From contig JAPUEH010000007.1 of NCBI GenBank assembly GCA_027492635.1, forward strand, positions 186,001-250,000: 64,000 bases of DNA, written 5' to 3'. Positions 51,637 through 61,122 of the stretch are shown here, piece by piece. The translations under genes were made by a program, and so were the position numbers. The notes beneath the pieces were generated by a model. That model did no database searches. It had not been told where the DNA came from and saw nothing but the letters and a program-made list of their open reading frames with translations. Every line of letters starts with the position of its first letter. The stretch's first letter is position 1. Source of the DNA: Candidatus Saccharimonadota bacterium (GTDB lineage: Bacteria > Patescibacteriota > Saccharimonadia > Saccharimonadales > Saccharimonadaceae).

Positions 51637-52224
51637 ATGAAGCGTATAGTACTTATCGATGGAGAAAATCTCGTATATGGATTGCGCCATCTGCTCGGTA
51701 CTGACGAACAAAAAGCCGACCGTTCGGAAATAAACGGATTTGATTTTCGTGGTTTGCTTGAAGAGGTGTTACAAGATAATCTCCCCTCGGAAATATTGTG
51801 GTTTGGTGCGCGACTGAGGATCTATGATCAGAATGAAGAAATAAAGCTCAAGTCTGAAGGAGCTGTGCGGCAGCAATCATATTTTGTAAATGATATTCAA
51901 AAGCAGCGGATTACCTTTATCAAAGTCGGGTATTTACGCGCCCGCGAAGTAGAGTGCGAGCAAGGTCATACAAGTTGGAAACTTACCGAAAAGGGTGTAG
52001 ATGTCGGGTTGGCAGTGCGAATTGTTGCCGAAGCAAATCCAGATACTGAAATTGTCGTCGTGAGTGCCGATACTGATTTGTTGCCTGCGTTCAAAGCTGC
52101 GACAAAACTCGGTGCAAAACTGATTCATATAGGATATGAATATCGTCCGATCGCCTCATTGTCGCGGGCGGCGAATGCGACCCGTACCATTACTATTCCA
52201 CTCGCAAGGAAATACAAGAAGTAA
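51637..52224 (+). CDS. NYN-domain (LabA/DUF88-like) RNase-fold protein
   Basis: A 195-residue protein: IVLIDGENLVYGL (first metal-binding Asp), KVGYLRAREVECEQGHTSWKLTEKGVDVGLAVRIV and EIVVVSADTDLLPAFKAA (D-T-D-L), the conserved acidic residues of the NYN/PIN-like nuclease fold. Probably a metal-dependent RNase. TGG-TATACT (51625-51630) ends 6 nt before the ATG, a clean leaderless start that makes the upstream ATG at 51565 unlikely. Confidence 0.9.
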   Translation: MKRIVLIDGENLVYGLRHLLGTDEQKADRSEINGFDFRGLLEEVLQDNLPSEILWFGARLRIYDQNEEIKLKSEGAVRQQSYFVNDIQKQRITFIKVGYLRAREVECEQGHTSWKLTEKGVDVGLAVRIVAEANPDTEIVVVSADTDLLPAFKAATKLGAKLIHIGYEYRPIASLSRAANATRTITIPLARKYKK

Positions 52225-52321
52225 ATGAAACTTCTCGATCTGATCTACGCCCCGCATTTTCAAGCGAAATGACGACACGAACCCCCGAGGAGTATAATAG
52301 ATATATAACCAAGGAGGATAT

Positions 52322-52726
52322 ATGGCCAAGCAAGTCTTCATCAATCTACCAGTCACGGATCTCGAAAAGTCGAAGGAATTTTACGAAAAACTGGGATTTA
52401 CCAACAATCCTACGTTTACCGACGAAAATGGTGCAGCTATGATGTGGTCGGATGAGATTATCGTGATGTTGCTGACACGTGATTTTTATCAGAAGTTTAT
52501 TGGTAGTAAAACGGTTGCTTTTCCAAAAACGCAGTTGGGGGTACTACTGGCGCTTTCGATGGACTCGCGCGAGGCGGTGCAGCAATTCGCCGACACTGCC
52601 AAGGCAAATGGTGGCGATTACTATCAGGTGGATATGGGCGTGCCCGAAGACCAAATGTTTGGCCTGGAAGTGACTGATCCAGACGGCAATCACTGGGAAC
52701 CTGTGTGGATGAATTTTGGCTCGTGA
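52322..52726 (+). CDS. VOC family protein (glyoxalase-like)
   Basis: A 134-residue protein with VFINLPVTDLEKSKEFYEKLGF at the start and GLEVTDPDGNHWEPVWM at the end, the paired beta-alpha-beta units of the VOC fold. Role in glyoxal or antibiotic handling unknown. AAGGAGG precedes the ATG at ideal spacing; a leader begins at TATAAT near 52295. Confidence 0.92.
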   Translation: MAKQVFINLPVTDLEKSKEFYEKLGFTNNPTFTDENGAAMMWSDEIIVMLLTRDFYQKFIGSKTVAFPKTQLGVLLALSMDSREAVQQFADTAKANGGDYYQVDMGVPEDQMFGLEVTDPDGNHWEPVWMNFGS

Positions 52727-52729
52727 GAA

Positions 52730-52975
52730 ATGGCATTTAACCACTACGCAAAGCTAAAACGGATTCTGGCAGACGAGCCGGACGGCTGGTATATTCGGCG
52801 CATTGACCAGCCGACAACGGCCAAGAATTTTCGCGGCGAAGTGGTGCAATATGATTACTACTATCGGCTGTATGCGGCAAACGGCACAATGATTAAATAC
52901 GGTAAGTTTCAAAAGATCGACGCACTTGCGCAGATTCTTGATATGCCGGTCGAAAGTTTACCTGTGGTTGACTAA
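52730..52975 (+). CDS. Small hypothetical protein
   Basis: An 81-residue protein with WYIRRIDQPTTAKNFRGEVVQYDYYYRLY and LDMPVESLPVV. It starts 4 bp after the VOC stop and ends 4 bp before the next start, so it is co-transcribed with both. No family recognised. Confidence 0.6.
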   Translation: MAFNHYAKLKRILADEPDGWYIRRIDQPTTAKNFRGEVVQYDYYYRLYAANGTMIKYGKFQKIDALAQILDMPVESLPVVD

Positions 52976-52979
52976 AAGC

Positions 52980-53570
52980 ATGACGCATTATATTTATATT
53001 CCTGGATTTGGTGGTCATTTTGACATCTTGCGGCGCGCGGCCTTGCGTCGATGGGAAAAAGACGGCGCAAAAGCAACACTTGTACCGATGCACTGGTCTG
53101 ACAAAACGGAAACATATGAGCAGAAGTGCGAGCGGGTCGAACAGGTGATGGATGAATCGGGCGATGACGAGGTGGTCTTGGTGGGCGAGAGCGCGGGAGG
53201 GGCAATGGCATTGTATGTGTATGCGCTGCATCATGCGCGTATCAAGCATGTCGTCACAGTATGTGGGTATAATCATGGGGCAGAGGATGTAATACAGTTT
53301 CAGCGCCGTCGCCACCCTGCATTTTATCCGTTGCTTGTCGAGCTGGATAAGAAACTACCAACGCTATCTCCAGACATGCGGCAGCGTATCACGACAATGT
53401 ACTCACGTCGCGATCGTGTTGTCGAGGTAAAACATAGCTATATCAAAGGTGCGCATGCGATCGAACTACCGACACCAGGTCATTTTTTGAGTATTGGTTA
53501 TGTGCTTACGAAGCGAATTCAGCCAATACTCAGTTCTACGCGCTATACTAAGAATACAAACAACCAGTAA
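52980..53570 (+). CDS. Small alpha/beta hydrolase (YdeN-like)
   Basis: A 196-residue protein: IYIPGFGGHFD at the start (oxyanion strand), VGESAGG (Ser 71) and PTPGHF near the end (His). Nucleophile and histidine sit in the order expected for small alpha/beta hydrolases. The ATG at 52980 lies 4 bp after the previous gene. Confidence 0.85.
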   Translation: MTHYIYIPGFGGHFDILRRAALRRWEKDGAKATLVPMHWSDKTETYEQKCERVEQVMDESGDDEVVLVGESAGGAMALYVYALHHARIKHVVTVCGYNHGAEDVIQFQRRRHPAFYPLLVELDKKLPTLSPDMRQRITTMYSRRDRVVEVKHSYIKGAHAIELPTPGHFLSIGYVLTKRIQPILSSTRYTKNTNNQ

Positions 53571-53585
53571 CGAAAGGAATAATCC

Positions 53586-53795
53586 ATGAGTGGACTAGGT
53601 GACAAGCTAAAGGGTACTGCCGAAGAAATGGCAGGCAAAGTAACGGGCGATCAAGAGCTCGAAGCGAAAGGCAAGGCGCAGCAGATTGCTGGCAATGTGA
53701 AAGATCATATCGAAAACGCTAAGCAGGAGATCGGCGCAAAAGTCAATGAAGCGCTCGATACAGTAAAGGATAAGACCGAAGGTGACAAAAAGTAG
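53586..53795 (+). CDS. CsbD-like protein
   Basis: A 69-residue highly charged helical protein: GDKLKGTAEEMAGKVTGDQELEAKGKAQQIAGNVKDHIENAK, the CsbD pattern of stress-induced soluble proteins. AAAGGAA precedes the ATG. It heads the msrA/msrB pair, fitting an oxidative-stress cluster. Confidence 0.95.
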   Translation: MSGLGDKLKGTAEEMAGKVTGDQELEAKGKAQQIAGNVKDHIENAKQEIGAKVNEALDTVKDKTEGDKK

Positions 53796-53810
53796 CCGAT
53801 TGGTGAGCGC

Positions 53811-54350
53811 ATGACAACGTATACGCTTGCGGGCGGTTGTTTTTGGTGCCTCGACGCAGTATTTCGGCGGCTGCGAGGTGTCGAGTCGGTGATGTCTGGC
53901 TATGTGGGCGGCGCGGCGAGTGATGCGAAATATTATACCGTCGCGACTGGCAAGACGGGTCATGCCGAAGCGGTGCAGGTGACGTTCGACGATACAGCGA
54001 TCCCATCCGCGACAATTCTCGATATATTCTTTTTGATTCATGATCCGACAACAAAAAACCGCCAGGGCACCGATGTGGGTTCGCAGTATCGCAGTGCGAT
54101 GTTTTATGCCGACGATACGCAAAAACACGAGTTTGAGGCGGCTATAGAACGAGCGCAGGCGCATTGGGATAATCCTATTGTGACAGAGCTCATGCCGCTC
54201 GAAGCGTTTTATGAAGCTGAGGCGGAGCATCAAGATTATTTTGCCAACAACCCCGGCAATGGCTATTGTAGCGTTGTGATTGAGCCAAAGATCGTAAAAG
54301 CGCGCCAGGCGTATAGCAAGTGGTTTCAGGAAGATGTGAACGATGAATAA
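53811..54350 (+). CDS. msrA: Peptide methionine-S-sulfoxide reductase
   Basis: A 179-residue Msr[12 protein letters not shown] holds the catalytic Cys (residue 10), followed by [28 protein letters not shown] and a conserved [10 protein letters not shown] near the end. It reduces Met-S-sulfoxide using thioredoxin. It overlaps msrB by 8 bp. Confidence 0.95.
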   Translation: MTTYTLAGGCFWCLDAVFRRLRGVESVMSGYVGGAASDAKYYTVATGKTGHAEAVQVTFDDTAIPSATILDIFFLIHDPTTKNRQGTDVGSQYRSAMFYADDTQKHEFEAAIERAQAHWDNPIVTELMPLEAFYEAEAEHQDYFANNPGNGYCSVVIEPKIVKARQAYSKWFQEDVNDE

Positions 54351-54696
54351 ACTCACTGCCGAAGAAAAGCGCGTCATTATCGACAAAGGTACAGAGTTGC
54401 CTTATAGCGGTGCGCTGCTTGATGAAAACCGAAATGGCACGTTTGTCTGTCGGCAATGTGATGCACCGCTCTATCGTTCGGGCGACAAATTTGATTCGCA
54501 TTGTGGCTGGCCGAGTTTTGATGACGAGATCGAAAGCGCAGTCAATCGTACGGTCGATGCTGATGGCGCACGAACAGAAATCACCTGTGCCAACTGCGGT
54601 GGGCACCTTGGCCATGTGTTTGAGGGCGAATATCTGACACCAAAAAACGTGCGGCACTGTGTGAATTCTGTGTCGCTGAAGTTCGTCGCGCAATAG
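54343..54696 (+). CDS. msrB: Peptide methionine-R-sulfoxide reductase
   Basis: A 117-residue MsrB: CRQC and CANC bind zinc, [12 protein letters not shown], and [11 protein letters not shown] carries the catalytic cysteine. With MsrA it repairs both methionine sulfoxide epimers. The thioredoxin-like protein at 59830 could be the reductant. Confidence 0.95.
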   Translation: MNKLTAEEKRVIIDKGTELPYSGALLDENRNGTFVCRQCDAPLYRSGDKFDSHCGWPSFDDEIESAVNRTVDADGARTEITCANCGGHLGHVFEGEYLTPKNVRHCVNSVSLKFVAQ

Positions 54697-54702
54697 GTGC
54701 GA

Positions 54703-55104
54703 TTATTTTTCAATCTTAGGTACGAGTTCGCGAGGAATTTTGCGCACGGTGACGGTTTGCTTGCCCGCATCGACAGATTTCATTAGGCGATGTAAACCAT
54801 CAAGGATGAGCCAGCGGCCTTTGTTGAACATGATATCAATCGGGTAGCTTGTGTCTGATTGCATAGTGCGTGCATATTCTTCGGGGTGATGATTCTGGTG
54901 TGTCATGACATCGGTCGGTTTTAGGTCGAATCTTCCGTTTGGGGTGTGTAGCCATGGTATATCAAAATGCCAGATAAGCTCATCGACATTCATTTTCTCG
55001 GTAGGTACTTCAAGCTGCCACAATAGCTCGTTGCTCCAGCGGAAGTCAAACGCGTAGAGCGCGATATGTACAGGAAGAGGTTGTAAAGAGGGTGTCTGCT
55101 TCAT
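54703..55104 (-). CDS. ParB-like small hypothetical protein
   Basis: A 133-residue protein ending PIDIMFNKGRWLILDGLHRLMKSVDAGKQTVTVRKIP, which looks like the ParB/Srx-type DGxHR motif fold, with a unique N-terminal part. TATCAT ends 6 nt before the ATG at 55104 (leaderless). It is divergent from the DUF1801 gene, whose ATG lies 41 bp away. Confidence 0.7.
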   Translation of the reverse strand: MKQTPSLQPLPVHIALYAFDFRWSNELLWQLEVPTEKMNVDELIWHFDIPWLHTPNGRFDLKPTDVMTHQNHHPEEYARTMQSDTSYPIDIMFNKGRWLILDGLHRLMKSVDAGKQTVTVRKIPRELVPKIEK

Positions 55105-55144
55105 GGTTTTATGATAGATATTGTAGCATAGGCTATAATAAGTA

Positions 55145-55594
55145 ATGATTATGACGAGCAATAAGACGGTTCCTACTCCAGCGGATGTCGAAGCCTTTAT
55201 CGACAGTCTTGATGACGCACAGCAAGCTAGTGATAGTCATGAGCTGGTGGCGATGATGGCTGAGATTTCTGGCCAGCCGCCAGTGATGTGGGGGAGTGCG
55301 ATTATTGGCTTTGGCTCGTATCACTACAAATACGCCAGCGGTCGTGAGGGCGATTGGGCGCAGATTGGGTTTAGTCCGCGAAAAGGCAAGATTTCGCTGT
55401 ATGTGACGTTTGATGCGGCAGGGCTGACGAGTGATTTTCCAGAGCTTGGCACGTACAAAATCAGCAAAGGTTGCATTTACATCAAGCGGCTGGCTGATGT
55501 AGATATGAGCGAGCTGAAAAAACTAATTACCAAGGCGTATGTCGATGATTTCGAGTATCCAGAGTGCACCCACGGCAAGGAGCAGCCAGCATGA
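55145..55594 (+). CDS. DUF1801 family protein
   Basis: A 149-residue protein: [39 protein letters not shown] and [12 protein letters not shown], the classic DUF1801 pattern. Function unknown. TATAAT (55134-55139) ends 5 nt before the ATG (leaderless). It overlaps the next gene by ATGA. Confidence 0.92.
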   Translation: MIMTSNKTVPTPADVEAFIDSLDDAQQASDSHELVAMMAEISGQPPVMWGSAIIGFGSYHYKYASGREGDWAQIGFSPRKGKISLYVTFDAAGLTSDFPELGTYKISKGCIYIKRLADVDMSELKKLITKAYVDDFEYPECTHGKEQPA

Positions 55595-55956
55595 CAAAAC
55601 ATCGCATCTACACCATGTCGCTTGCGAGCGTCTATCCGCACTACATCACCAAGGCGGAGAAAAAAGAGCGGACGAAAAGCGAAGTAGATGAGATTATTCG
55701 TTGGCTGACAGGATATAGCCAAGTAGAGTTGCAGGCCGCGCTGGTTAGTGAGGTGAACCTCGAAGATTTTTGGGCACATGCACCAAAGCTGAATCCAAAT
55801 CGCACGCAGATTACTGGTGTGATTTGTGGCGTGCGGATTGAAGAGATAGAAGACCCGTTGATGCGTGAAGTGCGCTATCTAGACAAGCTGATTGACGAGC
55901 TTGCAAAGGGGAGGCCGACGGTGAAAATTTTGCGAAGTGGGGGAACTGATGAGTGA
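55591..55956 (+). CDS. DUF2200 family protein
   Basis: A 121-residue protein opening [40 protein letters not shown], the DUF2200 signature, and ending with [13 protein letters not shown]. Function unknown. Coupled to the DUF1801 gene by ATGA. Confidence 0.92.
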   Translation: MTKHRIYTMSLASVYPHYITKAEKKERTKSEVDEIIRWLTGYSQVELQAALVSEVNLEDFWAHAPKLNPNRTQITGVICGVRIEEIEDPLMREVRYLDKLIDELAKGRPTVKILRSGGTDE

Positions 55957-56380
55957 TACGAAAAAGCAGTCAAATAACACTACGATGCAATACTTTGTTG
56001 GTGCGCTTGGTGTAGTAGCGTTGATACTGGCAGGAGCTGTGGTGATACTACTACTAAGACCAGTTGTCGTGGTAACGAACTTTGAGCAGTGCAAGGAAGT
56101 TAGCGGCTCATTGCTCGAAAGCTATCCAGAACAATGCCTGGTGAATGGTACAACTTTTACTAATAGTGCACAGGTATCGAGCGATAATGACTATGTAGGA
56201 CTTAGCGAAGCGGCGGCGCTTGCAAAAGCTAAGCAGTCAAACACACCGGCACGTGTCGTTGAGCGAGACGGGCAGCCGCTGCCTGCTACCATGGACTTTC
56301 GCGAAGGGCGACTGAATTTAACGGTGACTGATGGCAAAGTGACGAAAGTTAACATAGAAGGACAGTCAGCCGCCGAATAG
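55949..56380 (+). CDS. Membrane-anchored protein with I78-inhibitor-like domain
   Basis: A 143-residue protein: one N-terminal membrane helix (about residues 20-41), then a small domain with a Cys pair (CKEVSG, QCLVNG), then [47 protein letters not shown], which resembles the potato-inhibitor-like I78 domain. Family members inhibit serine proteases; that activity is not shown here. GGGGG precedes the ATG at 55949, which overlaps the previous stop. Confidence 0.7.
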   Translation: MSDTKKQSNNTTMQYFVGALGVVALILAGAVVILLLRPVVVVTNFEQCKEVSGSLLESYPEQCLVNGTTFTNSAQVSSDNDYVGLSEAAALAKAKQSNTPARVVERDGQPLPATMDFREGRLNLTVTDGKVTKVNIEGQSAAE

Positions 56381-56403
56381 TGCTTGTGGTATCATAGGGG
56401 TAT

Positions 56404-57123
56404 ATGTCCGAGCAGCCCAAAGAAATCATCTCGATACAAAAAATGACCAAGACGTTTGGCTCGTCGCGCGTCCTTGATGACTTTGATTTGTCGGTGCGGG
56501 CAGGCGAAGTCCATGGATTTCTCGGGCCGAATGGTGCGGGTAAATCAACAACGATTCGTGTACTACTAGGCTTGCTCAAAAAGACGAGTGGTGAGGCAAA
56601 GCTGTTTGGCGATGATCCATGGAAACATGCAGTAAAATTACACAAACGACTGGCGTATGTGCCGGGCGATGTCAACTTTTGGCCGAATCTGACGGGTGGT
56701 GAAATCATCGACGTATTGGGCAGCTTGCGCGGTGGCCTGAGCGAAGAGCGGCGAGCGCAGTTGCTTGAGCGTTTTGAGCTCGATCCAACCAAAAAATTTC
56801 GCACCTATAGCAAAGGCAATCGCCAAAAAGTCGCGCTCGTGGCGGCCCTCAGCAGCGACGTAGATCTCTACATTCTCGACGAGCCAACCAGTGGCCTCGA
56901 CCCACTCATGGAGCAAGTGTTTCAAGCAGAAATTCGCGCGCTCAAACAACAAAGCAAGACAGTGCTACTTTCGAGCCATATTCTCAGCGAAGTAGAAGCA
57001 CTTTGCGATCGCGTAACGATTATCCGCGAGGGTAAAACCGCGTCTGTCTATACGCTCGCCGAGCTCAAAAAAGAACATGCTAATCTCGAAACGCTGTTTT
57101 TGAGCAAGTACGGAGATGAATAA
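56404..57123 (+). CDS. ABC exporter ATP-binding protein
   Basis: A 239-residue ATPase: GPNGAGKST (Walker A), [12 protein letters not shown] (signature variant), [11 protein letters not shown] and SSHILSEVE. The signature motif YSKGNRQKV is the form seen in polyketide/daunorubicin-type exporters. TGG-TATCAT (56390-56395) ends 8 nt before the ATG. Partner is the next gene (8-bp overlap). Confidence 0.94.
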   Translation: MSEQPKEIISIQKMTKTFGSSRVLDDFDLSVRAGEVHGFLGPNGAGKSTTIRVLLGLLKKTSGEAKLFGDDPWKHAVKLHKRLAYVPGDVNFWPNLTGGEIIDVLGSLRGGLSEERRAQLLERFELDPTKKFRTYSKGNRQKVALVAALSSDVDLYILDEPTSGLDPLMEQVFQAEIRALKQQSKTVLLSSHILSEVEALCDRVTIIREGKTASVYTLAELKKEHANLETLFLSKYGDE

Positions 57124-58747
57124 TATGGCAGGCCTTGGGACGCTGATTCGGCTGATTCTCCGCCGCGACCGCGTGAAGCTGCCTGTGTGGATTATTGCGA
57201 TTGTGTCGTCGCTGCTGGCGATGGTGCCGCTGCTGCGCGATACCTACGGTGCGGGTGACGAACTGGCGACGATATATCAGACGTTTGGTGCTAATCCTGC
57301 GGGTTTGTTTTTGACGGGGCCGATGGATTCGCCGACACTAGCGGCGTTTATGACGATTGAAACGCTATTATGGTGGGGGTTGGCAATCGCGTTTATGAAT
57401 GTGTTGCTAGTCGTGCGGCACACACGCCAAAACGAAGAGATGGGCGCGCAGGAATTACTACTTTCTGGGCAAGTGCATCGCACGACAAATCTGGCGGCGG
57501 TGTTGCTCGTCGCGGCCGCGACAAATGCTATTTTGGCGATTGGTATTGGCGCAGGTATGGTGGCAATTGCAGATGGTGAATGGAGTACAGAGAGTGCGTG
57601 GCTGTATGGTGCGGCGTTTGGTATGTTTGGCTTTGTGTGGGCAGCCATAGCCGCTTTTGCGGCGCAGTTGTTTGAAAACACGCGTTCGGTGACGGGTATG
57701 GTGGCGAGCTTGATTGGCGCGAGTTTTGTGGTGCGCGGCATCGGTGACTTCATGGGTACAAAAAATGCCGAGGGGCTGCTTGAGCCGACATGGGTGAGTA
57801 GCCTGAGTCCGTTTGGCTGGCTGCAAGCCACGCGTGGTTTGACTGTACCAGATTGGTGGCCGCTACTTGTGCCGATGTTATGTTCGGTAGGGTTGATTGC
57901 ACTGGCAGCTGCGGTGCAGGCGAGGCGAGATGTGGGCGAGGGTCTACTCCCCTCTCGGCGGGGGAGGGCACGTGCGGCAAGCTTTTTACGAACGCCACTT
58001 GGGCTTACGTGGTATTTGCAAAAAAATGTCTTCATCGGTTGGCTCTGCGCTGTTATTGCGATGGTGGCGACGATTGGTGTGTTGGTGCCAGAAATGAGCC
58101 ATGTCTACGAAAGTTCGGAGTCACTCAAGCAGATGATAGAAGCGATGGGCGGCAGCGGCGAGATGATTCCAGTATTCCTCTCGGCAATGCTGTCTATTAT
58201 TGTACTCATGGTCGCTGCGTATGTGTTGCATGGCCTAGGGCGTTTGCGGAGCGAAGAATCGAGCGGGCATCTTGAAAACTTGCTGGCGTTGCGGCTATCT
58301 AGAGGTAGCTGGCTACTACTCCATGCGGCGGTCGTGCTTTTCGGCGGACTAGTGATGCTTGTCGCGACAGGCTGGCTGCTGGCCCTTAGTGTCAATATGG
58401 CGGCTGATTTTACCGTCGATACATGGAGCTATATTGCAGCTGCGATGTCGTATTGGCCAATGCTACTATTCTTCGCGGGTATCTATGTCTGTTTGTTTGG
58501 CATGTTGCCACGCGCGGCGGGTCTGGTGGTGTGGGTGTATTATGGAGTCGTATTGTTTCTTTCGTGGTTGGCGCCACTTCTCCAGCTTGATAAATGGATG
58601 ATGAATCTCTCGCCGCTTGAGTATATTGCGGCCGCACCAGCCGAAGATATCGAGGTATTGCCACTTGTCTATATCTGTGGGCTGGCATTGCTACTCGTAG
58701 CTATTGGTTTTACTACCTGGCAAAAGCGTAATCTGCTCGAACGCTAG
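57116..58747 (+). CDS. ABC-2 type exporter permease (polyketide-antibiotic exporter-like)
   Basis: A 543-residue permease with about 12 hydrophobic helices in two halves joined by a [29 protein letters not shown] loop, the layout of the COG3559 exporters of polyketide antibiotics. The first start (ATG 57116) overlaps the ATPase stop. Substrate unknown. Confidence 0.88.
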   Translation: MNNMAGLGTLIRLILRRDRVKLPVWIIAIVSSLLAMVPLLRDTYGAGDELATIYQTFGANPAGLFLTGPMDSPTLAAFMTIETLLWWGLAIAFMNVLLVVRHTRQNEEMGAQELLLSGQVHRTTNLAAVLLVAAATNAILAIGIGAGMVAIADGEWSTESAWLYGAAFGMFGFVWAAIAAFAAQLFENTRSVTGMVASLIGASFVVRGIGDFMGTKNAEGLLEPTWVSSLSPFGWLQATRGLTVPDWWPLLVPMLCSVGLIALAAAVQARRDVGEGLLPSRRGRARAASFLRTPLGLTWYLQKNVFIGWLCAVIAMVATIGVLVPEMSHVYESSESLKQMIEAMGGSGEMIPVFLSAMLSIIVLMVAAYVLHGLGRLRSEESSGHLENLLALRLSRGSWLLLHAAVVLFGGLVMLVATGWLLALSVNMAADFTVDTWSYIAAAMSYWPMLLFFAGIYVCLFGMLPRAAGLVVWVYYGVVLFLSWLAPLLQLDKWMMNLSPLEYIAAAPAEDIEVLPLVYICGLALLLVAIGFTTWQKRNLLER

Positions 58748-58795
58748 CCGTAGCGTAACAGTGCTATATATTGTCATATCGCTATATCTAGCGTG

Positions 58796-59101
58796 CTATT
58801 TCTTGGCCTTCTTCTCGAGGATTCCGCGAACAGACGGCGCGATTTCTTTGTCGGTGCGGTGAATGCACCCCATCCAGCAGCAGGGACGGCGTTTGCCTTC
58901 GGCGAGTTCGGCTTGCGTGCGGGTAATGCGTCGCGCACGAGTTTCATTGAGCTTGGCATTTTCTACCCAGCAGAGCCATTCGTTGCGGGCAAGTGGCGTA
59001 AGACTTTGCCACGCTTCGAGCAACACGTCGTCTGCTTGCAAGACTTTTGCGAAATCCGAGGGGACTTTGTCGTGAATTGTGCCAGCAGGAAGGTTTGTCA
59101 T
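58796..59101 (-). CDS. YdeI/OmpD-associated family protein
   Basis: A 101-residue protein: PSDFAKVLQADDVLLEAWQSLTPLARNEWLCWVENAKLNETRARRI and HRTDKEIAPSVRGILEKKAKK, a close match to the C-terminal OmdA/YdeI domain linked to bacteriocin tolerance. The function here is unproven. Confidence 0.85.
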   Translation of the reverse strand: MTNLPAGTIHDKVPSDFAKVLQADDVLLEAWQSLTPLARNEWLCWVENAKLNETRARRITRTQAELAEGKRRPCCWMGCIHRTDKEIAPSVRGILEKKAKK

Positions 59102-59110
59102 GTTGCTATT

Positions 59111-59833
59111 TTACTGCAAAAACGTTTCGAGTTGAACCTGCCAGTCAAATACTCCATGTTCAACTAGCCATGCAAGCAATAGCTTGTCGAGACCTGTAAG
59201 AAGCATGATACCGATAAAAATCAATATAACGCCCATGATCCTATGAAACAAGCTATGCGGATTGATGCCCCATTTGAGTTTGGCGAGGAGCCTGCGTCCC
59301 GCGAGTACAATAGCCCATGTGACGGCCGCAAGCCCGACAAGATAGGTGATGAGATATATGATACCATGGAGCGGTTCGGCGGGTAAAATCGTCGCAACAA
59401 TCAGCAAGTAGGTGGGGCTACAGGCGCTAAAAACTGGTCCAAGGCTCGCTCCCAATAGCAAATCACCTAGTCCTCCTTTTTTGCTGCTAGATTTTGCCAT
59501 GAGCTGCTGTGATTTGGTGGCTAGGCCGAGCTTGAGTGTGAATGCTTCCCAGAGGGATGGCCATAGCATGAACACGCCAAACCCAATGACGATGCTACCG
59601 CTCACACTTTTCCAGACAGCATCTGGTACATCAATGAGTAGCGTCGTACTTTTGAGCAAGATACTAAATGCAAAGATTGACCCAGCGAGCCCACAGATGA
59701 CCCATAGTGGGCTGCGTACACGTTTGCCATTAGCGCCGCGCGCCATGAGTACGGGTAGCATGCCAACCACACATGGTGCGAGCACAGACAGCATGCCAGC
59801 GATAAGTGAAACGAAGAGGAGGCTTGTGCTCAT
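59111..59833 (-). CDS. CcdA/DsbD-like membrane thiol transporter
   Basis: A 240-residue, six-helix membrane protein: LSVLAPCVVGMLPVL (first Cys with the cis-Pro CVVGMLP) and LGPVFSACSPTYLLIV (second Cys), the two conserved cysteines that pass electrons from cytoplasmic thioredoxin to the outside. It overlaps the thioredoxin-like gene by ATGA, so the two form a thiol relay. Confidence 0.93.
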   Translation of the reverse strand: MSTSLLFVSLIAGMLSVLAPCVVGMLPVLMARGANGKRVRSPLWVICGLAGSIFAFSILLKSTTLLIDVPDAVWKSVSGSIVIGFGVFMLWPSLWEAFTLKLGLATKSQQLMAKSSSKKGGLGDLLLGASLGPVFSACSPTYLLIVATILPAEPLHGIIYLITYLVGLAAVTWAIVLAGRRLLAKLKWGINPHSLFHRIMGVILIFIGIMLLTGLDKLLLAWLVEHGVFDWQVQLETFLQ

Positions 59834-60342
59834 CTGGTATTCTCGATAATAGCGGCGATTGATTTATCTTTGCCATAACCAACCCATTTTGCCTGCTGCG
59901 CACCCGAATTATCGACGCGCACAAAGGTCGTTTGCGTGGTGACACCGTGTTGTTTGCGCAGCTCTTTGGCAGAGTCGTAATCTACCTTGAGGAGTTGCAC
60001 ACCATCTGGGATAGCGCTATCCTGAATCGCTGTTTCAAATGCGCGACATTCTGGGCACCAGGGGGCATGGAAAAAGAGAATATGTATGGTGTAGCCGGTA
60101 TCACTCAGTTTTGCGGCATCGTATTCCGTGTATCGGCCGGGATGGTTGACGGGTGGATTTTCTGCAACAACTGGCCTCTTCTCGGTAGGTTCAGGAGACG
60201 CTTGAGGTGGGGATGTCGCCGCCGGTTGTCGTGATGTGTCGGTACTGGGCATACCCTCAGGGCTTTGAGTGAATCGCCAAATTATAAATCCGACGCCGAT
60301 AATCATTACAAGAGTGATTATTATCCACGTGTACTTGTTCAT
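59830..60342 (-). CDS. Membrane-anchored thioredoxin-like protein
   Basis: A 170-residue protein: one N-terminal helix (about 5-23), a Pro/Ser-rich linker, then a thioredoxin fold with FFHAPWCPECRAFETA (CPEC active site) and TTQTTFVRVD with the cis-loop region. The CPEC motif and anchor suggest an extracytoplasmic disulfide reductant fed by the CcdA-like protein, perhaps serving MsrA/MsrB. Confidence 0.93.
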   Translation of the reverse strand: MNKYTWIIITLVMIIGVGFIIWRFTQSPEGMPSTDTSRQPAATSPPQASPEPTEKRPVVAENPPVNHPGRYTEYDAAKLSDTGYTIHILFFHAPWCPECRAFETAIQDSAIPDGVQLLKVDYDSAKELRKQHGVTTQTTFVRVDNSGAQQAKWVGYGKDKSIAAIIENTR

Positions 60343-60363
60343 GCTTATGATTATAGCAGATTG

Positions 60364-61080
60364 CTATCGGGCATGAGGTGTGTGACTGCCAAAAAGCGCG
60401 ACCCACTCATCTGCCCGAAGTTCGCTTGGGCGTTTGGTCTGACTGAGTCCCGCGAAGTATTTTTGACGTGAGAAACATTGCTCGATAAATTCGCGATATG
60501 CAGGCATTTTGGCCGGTGTGATAAGCGGCTTGTCCCGTAGCTTGATTTCTAGAAGTACCGTATCGACAGCGGGCGGTGGCGAAAAGTCGGTACGCTGGAG
60601 TTTGTAGCGAATACGAGTCGAGAAGAGCGGGGTGATTGCAGCACCGATTTGCCCTGTGAAACTTGTCGTGTCCATGAGCAGTTTTTGAGCAAATTGTTTT
60701 TGGACAATGAGATAGATCGCTTTTGGCGGATTGTTACTCTCGGTGAGTGCGCGCACAATGGGTGAACTAAGGTGAAACGGGATGTTGGCAAAGATTTTGT
60801 AGGGAGTGGTAGGGAAATGATAGGTGAGTGCATCGCTTTGCAGGACTGTTACGTTGTCGTAACGATTCAGATTGTCGCGTAGCGTAGCGATCAGCCGAGT
60901 GTCATGCTCGATAGCGATCACCTGTTTGCAGCGCGCCGCGAGTGCTGCTGATATGATACCAGTCCCCGCCCCAATGTCGTACACCGTGTCGGACTTTTTG
61001 ATGTTTGAATGGCCAATTAGTGTGTGAACAAGCTTCGGACTGCGCAGGAAGTTTTGAGATTTGGTGTGGAGGCGTTTCAT
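60364..61080 (-). CDS. Erm-type 23S rRNA adenine dimethyltransferase
   Basis: A 238-residue KsgA/Erm-superfamily enzyme: QNFLRSPKLVHTL at the start, DIGAGTGIISAAL (SAM), NIPFHLSSPIVRAL (N-I-P-F, the Erm form of NLPY) and FSPPPAVDTVLL. The NIPF motif favours Erm (23S A2058, macrolide resistance) over KsgA (16S). TACTAT ends 6 nt before the ATG, so it is leaderless, unlike classic inducible erm genes with leader peptides. Confidence 0.88.
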   Translation of the reverse strand: MKRLHTKSQNFLRSPKLVHTLIGHSNIKKSDTVYDIGAGTGIISAALAARCKQVIAIEHDTRLIATLRDNLNRYDNVTVLQSDALTYHFPTTPYKIFANIPFHLSSPIVRALTESNNPPKAIYLIVQKQFAQKLLMDTTSFTGQIGAAITPLFSTRIRYKLQRTDFSPPPAVDTVLLEIKLRDKPLITPAKMPAYREFIEQCFSRQKYFAGLSQTKRPSELRADEWVALFGSHTPHAR

Positions 61081-61086
61081 CTTCCT

Positions 61087-61116
61087 ATAGTATACACTGT
61101 GGCAAAGGTGTACTAT
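61087..61116. promoter_or_regulatory. Mirror-image divergent leaderless promoters
   Basis: Minus-strand TACTAT (61087-61092) and plus-strand TACTAT (61111-61116) each end 6 nt before their ATG (61080 and 61123). Their flanks form an imperfect palindrome. The two genes share the 42-bp intergenic region and probably regulatory factors. Confidence 0.7.
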
Positions 61117-61122
61117 AAGTTT

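Noticed and set aside
52225-52272. Short ORF MKLLDLIYAPHFQAK after the NYN gene as a gene
   Set aside because: Only 15 codons, no promoter or ribosome site, and it resembles the start of a VOC remnant; too weak to call.
57950-57970. A GC-rich palindrome in the permease gene as an inserted repeat
   Set aside because: It encodes the ordinary linker loop (LLPSRRGR) expected for this permease family, so no insertion is needed.
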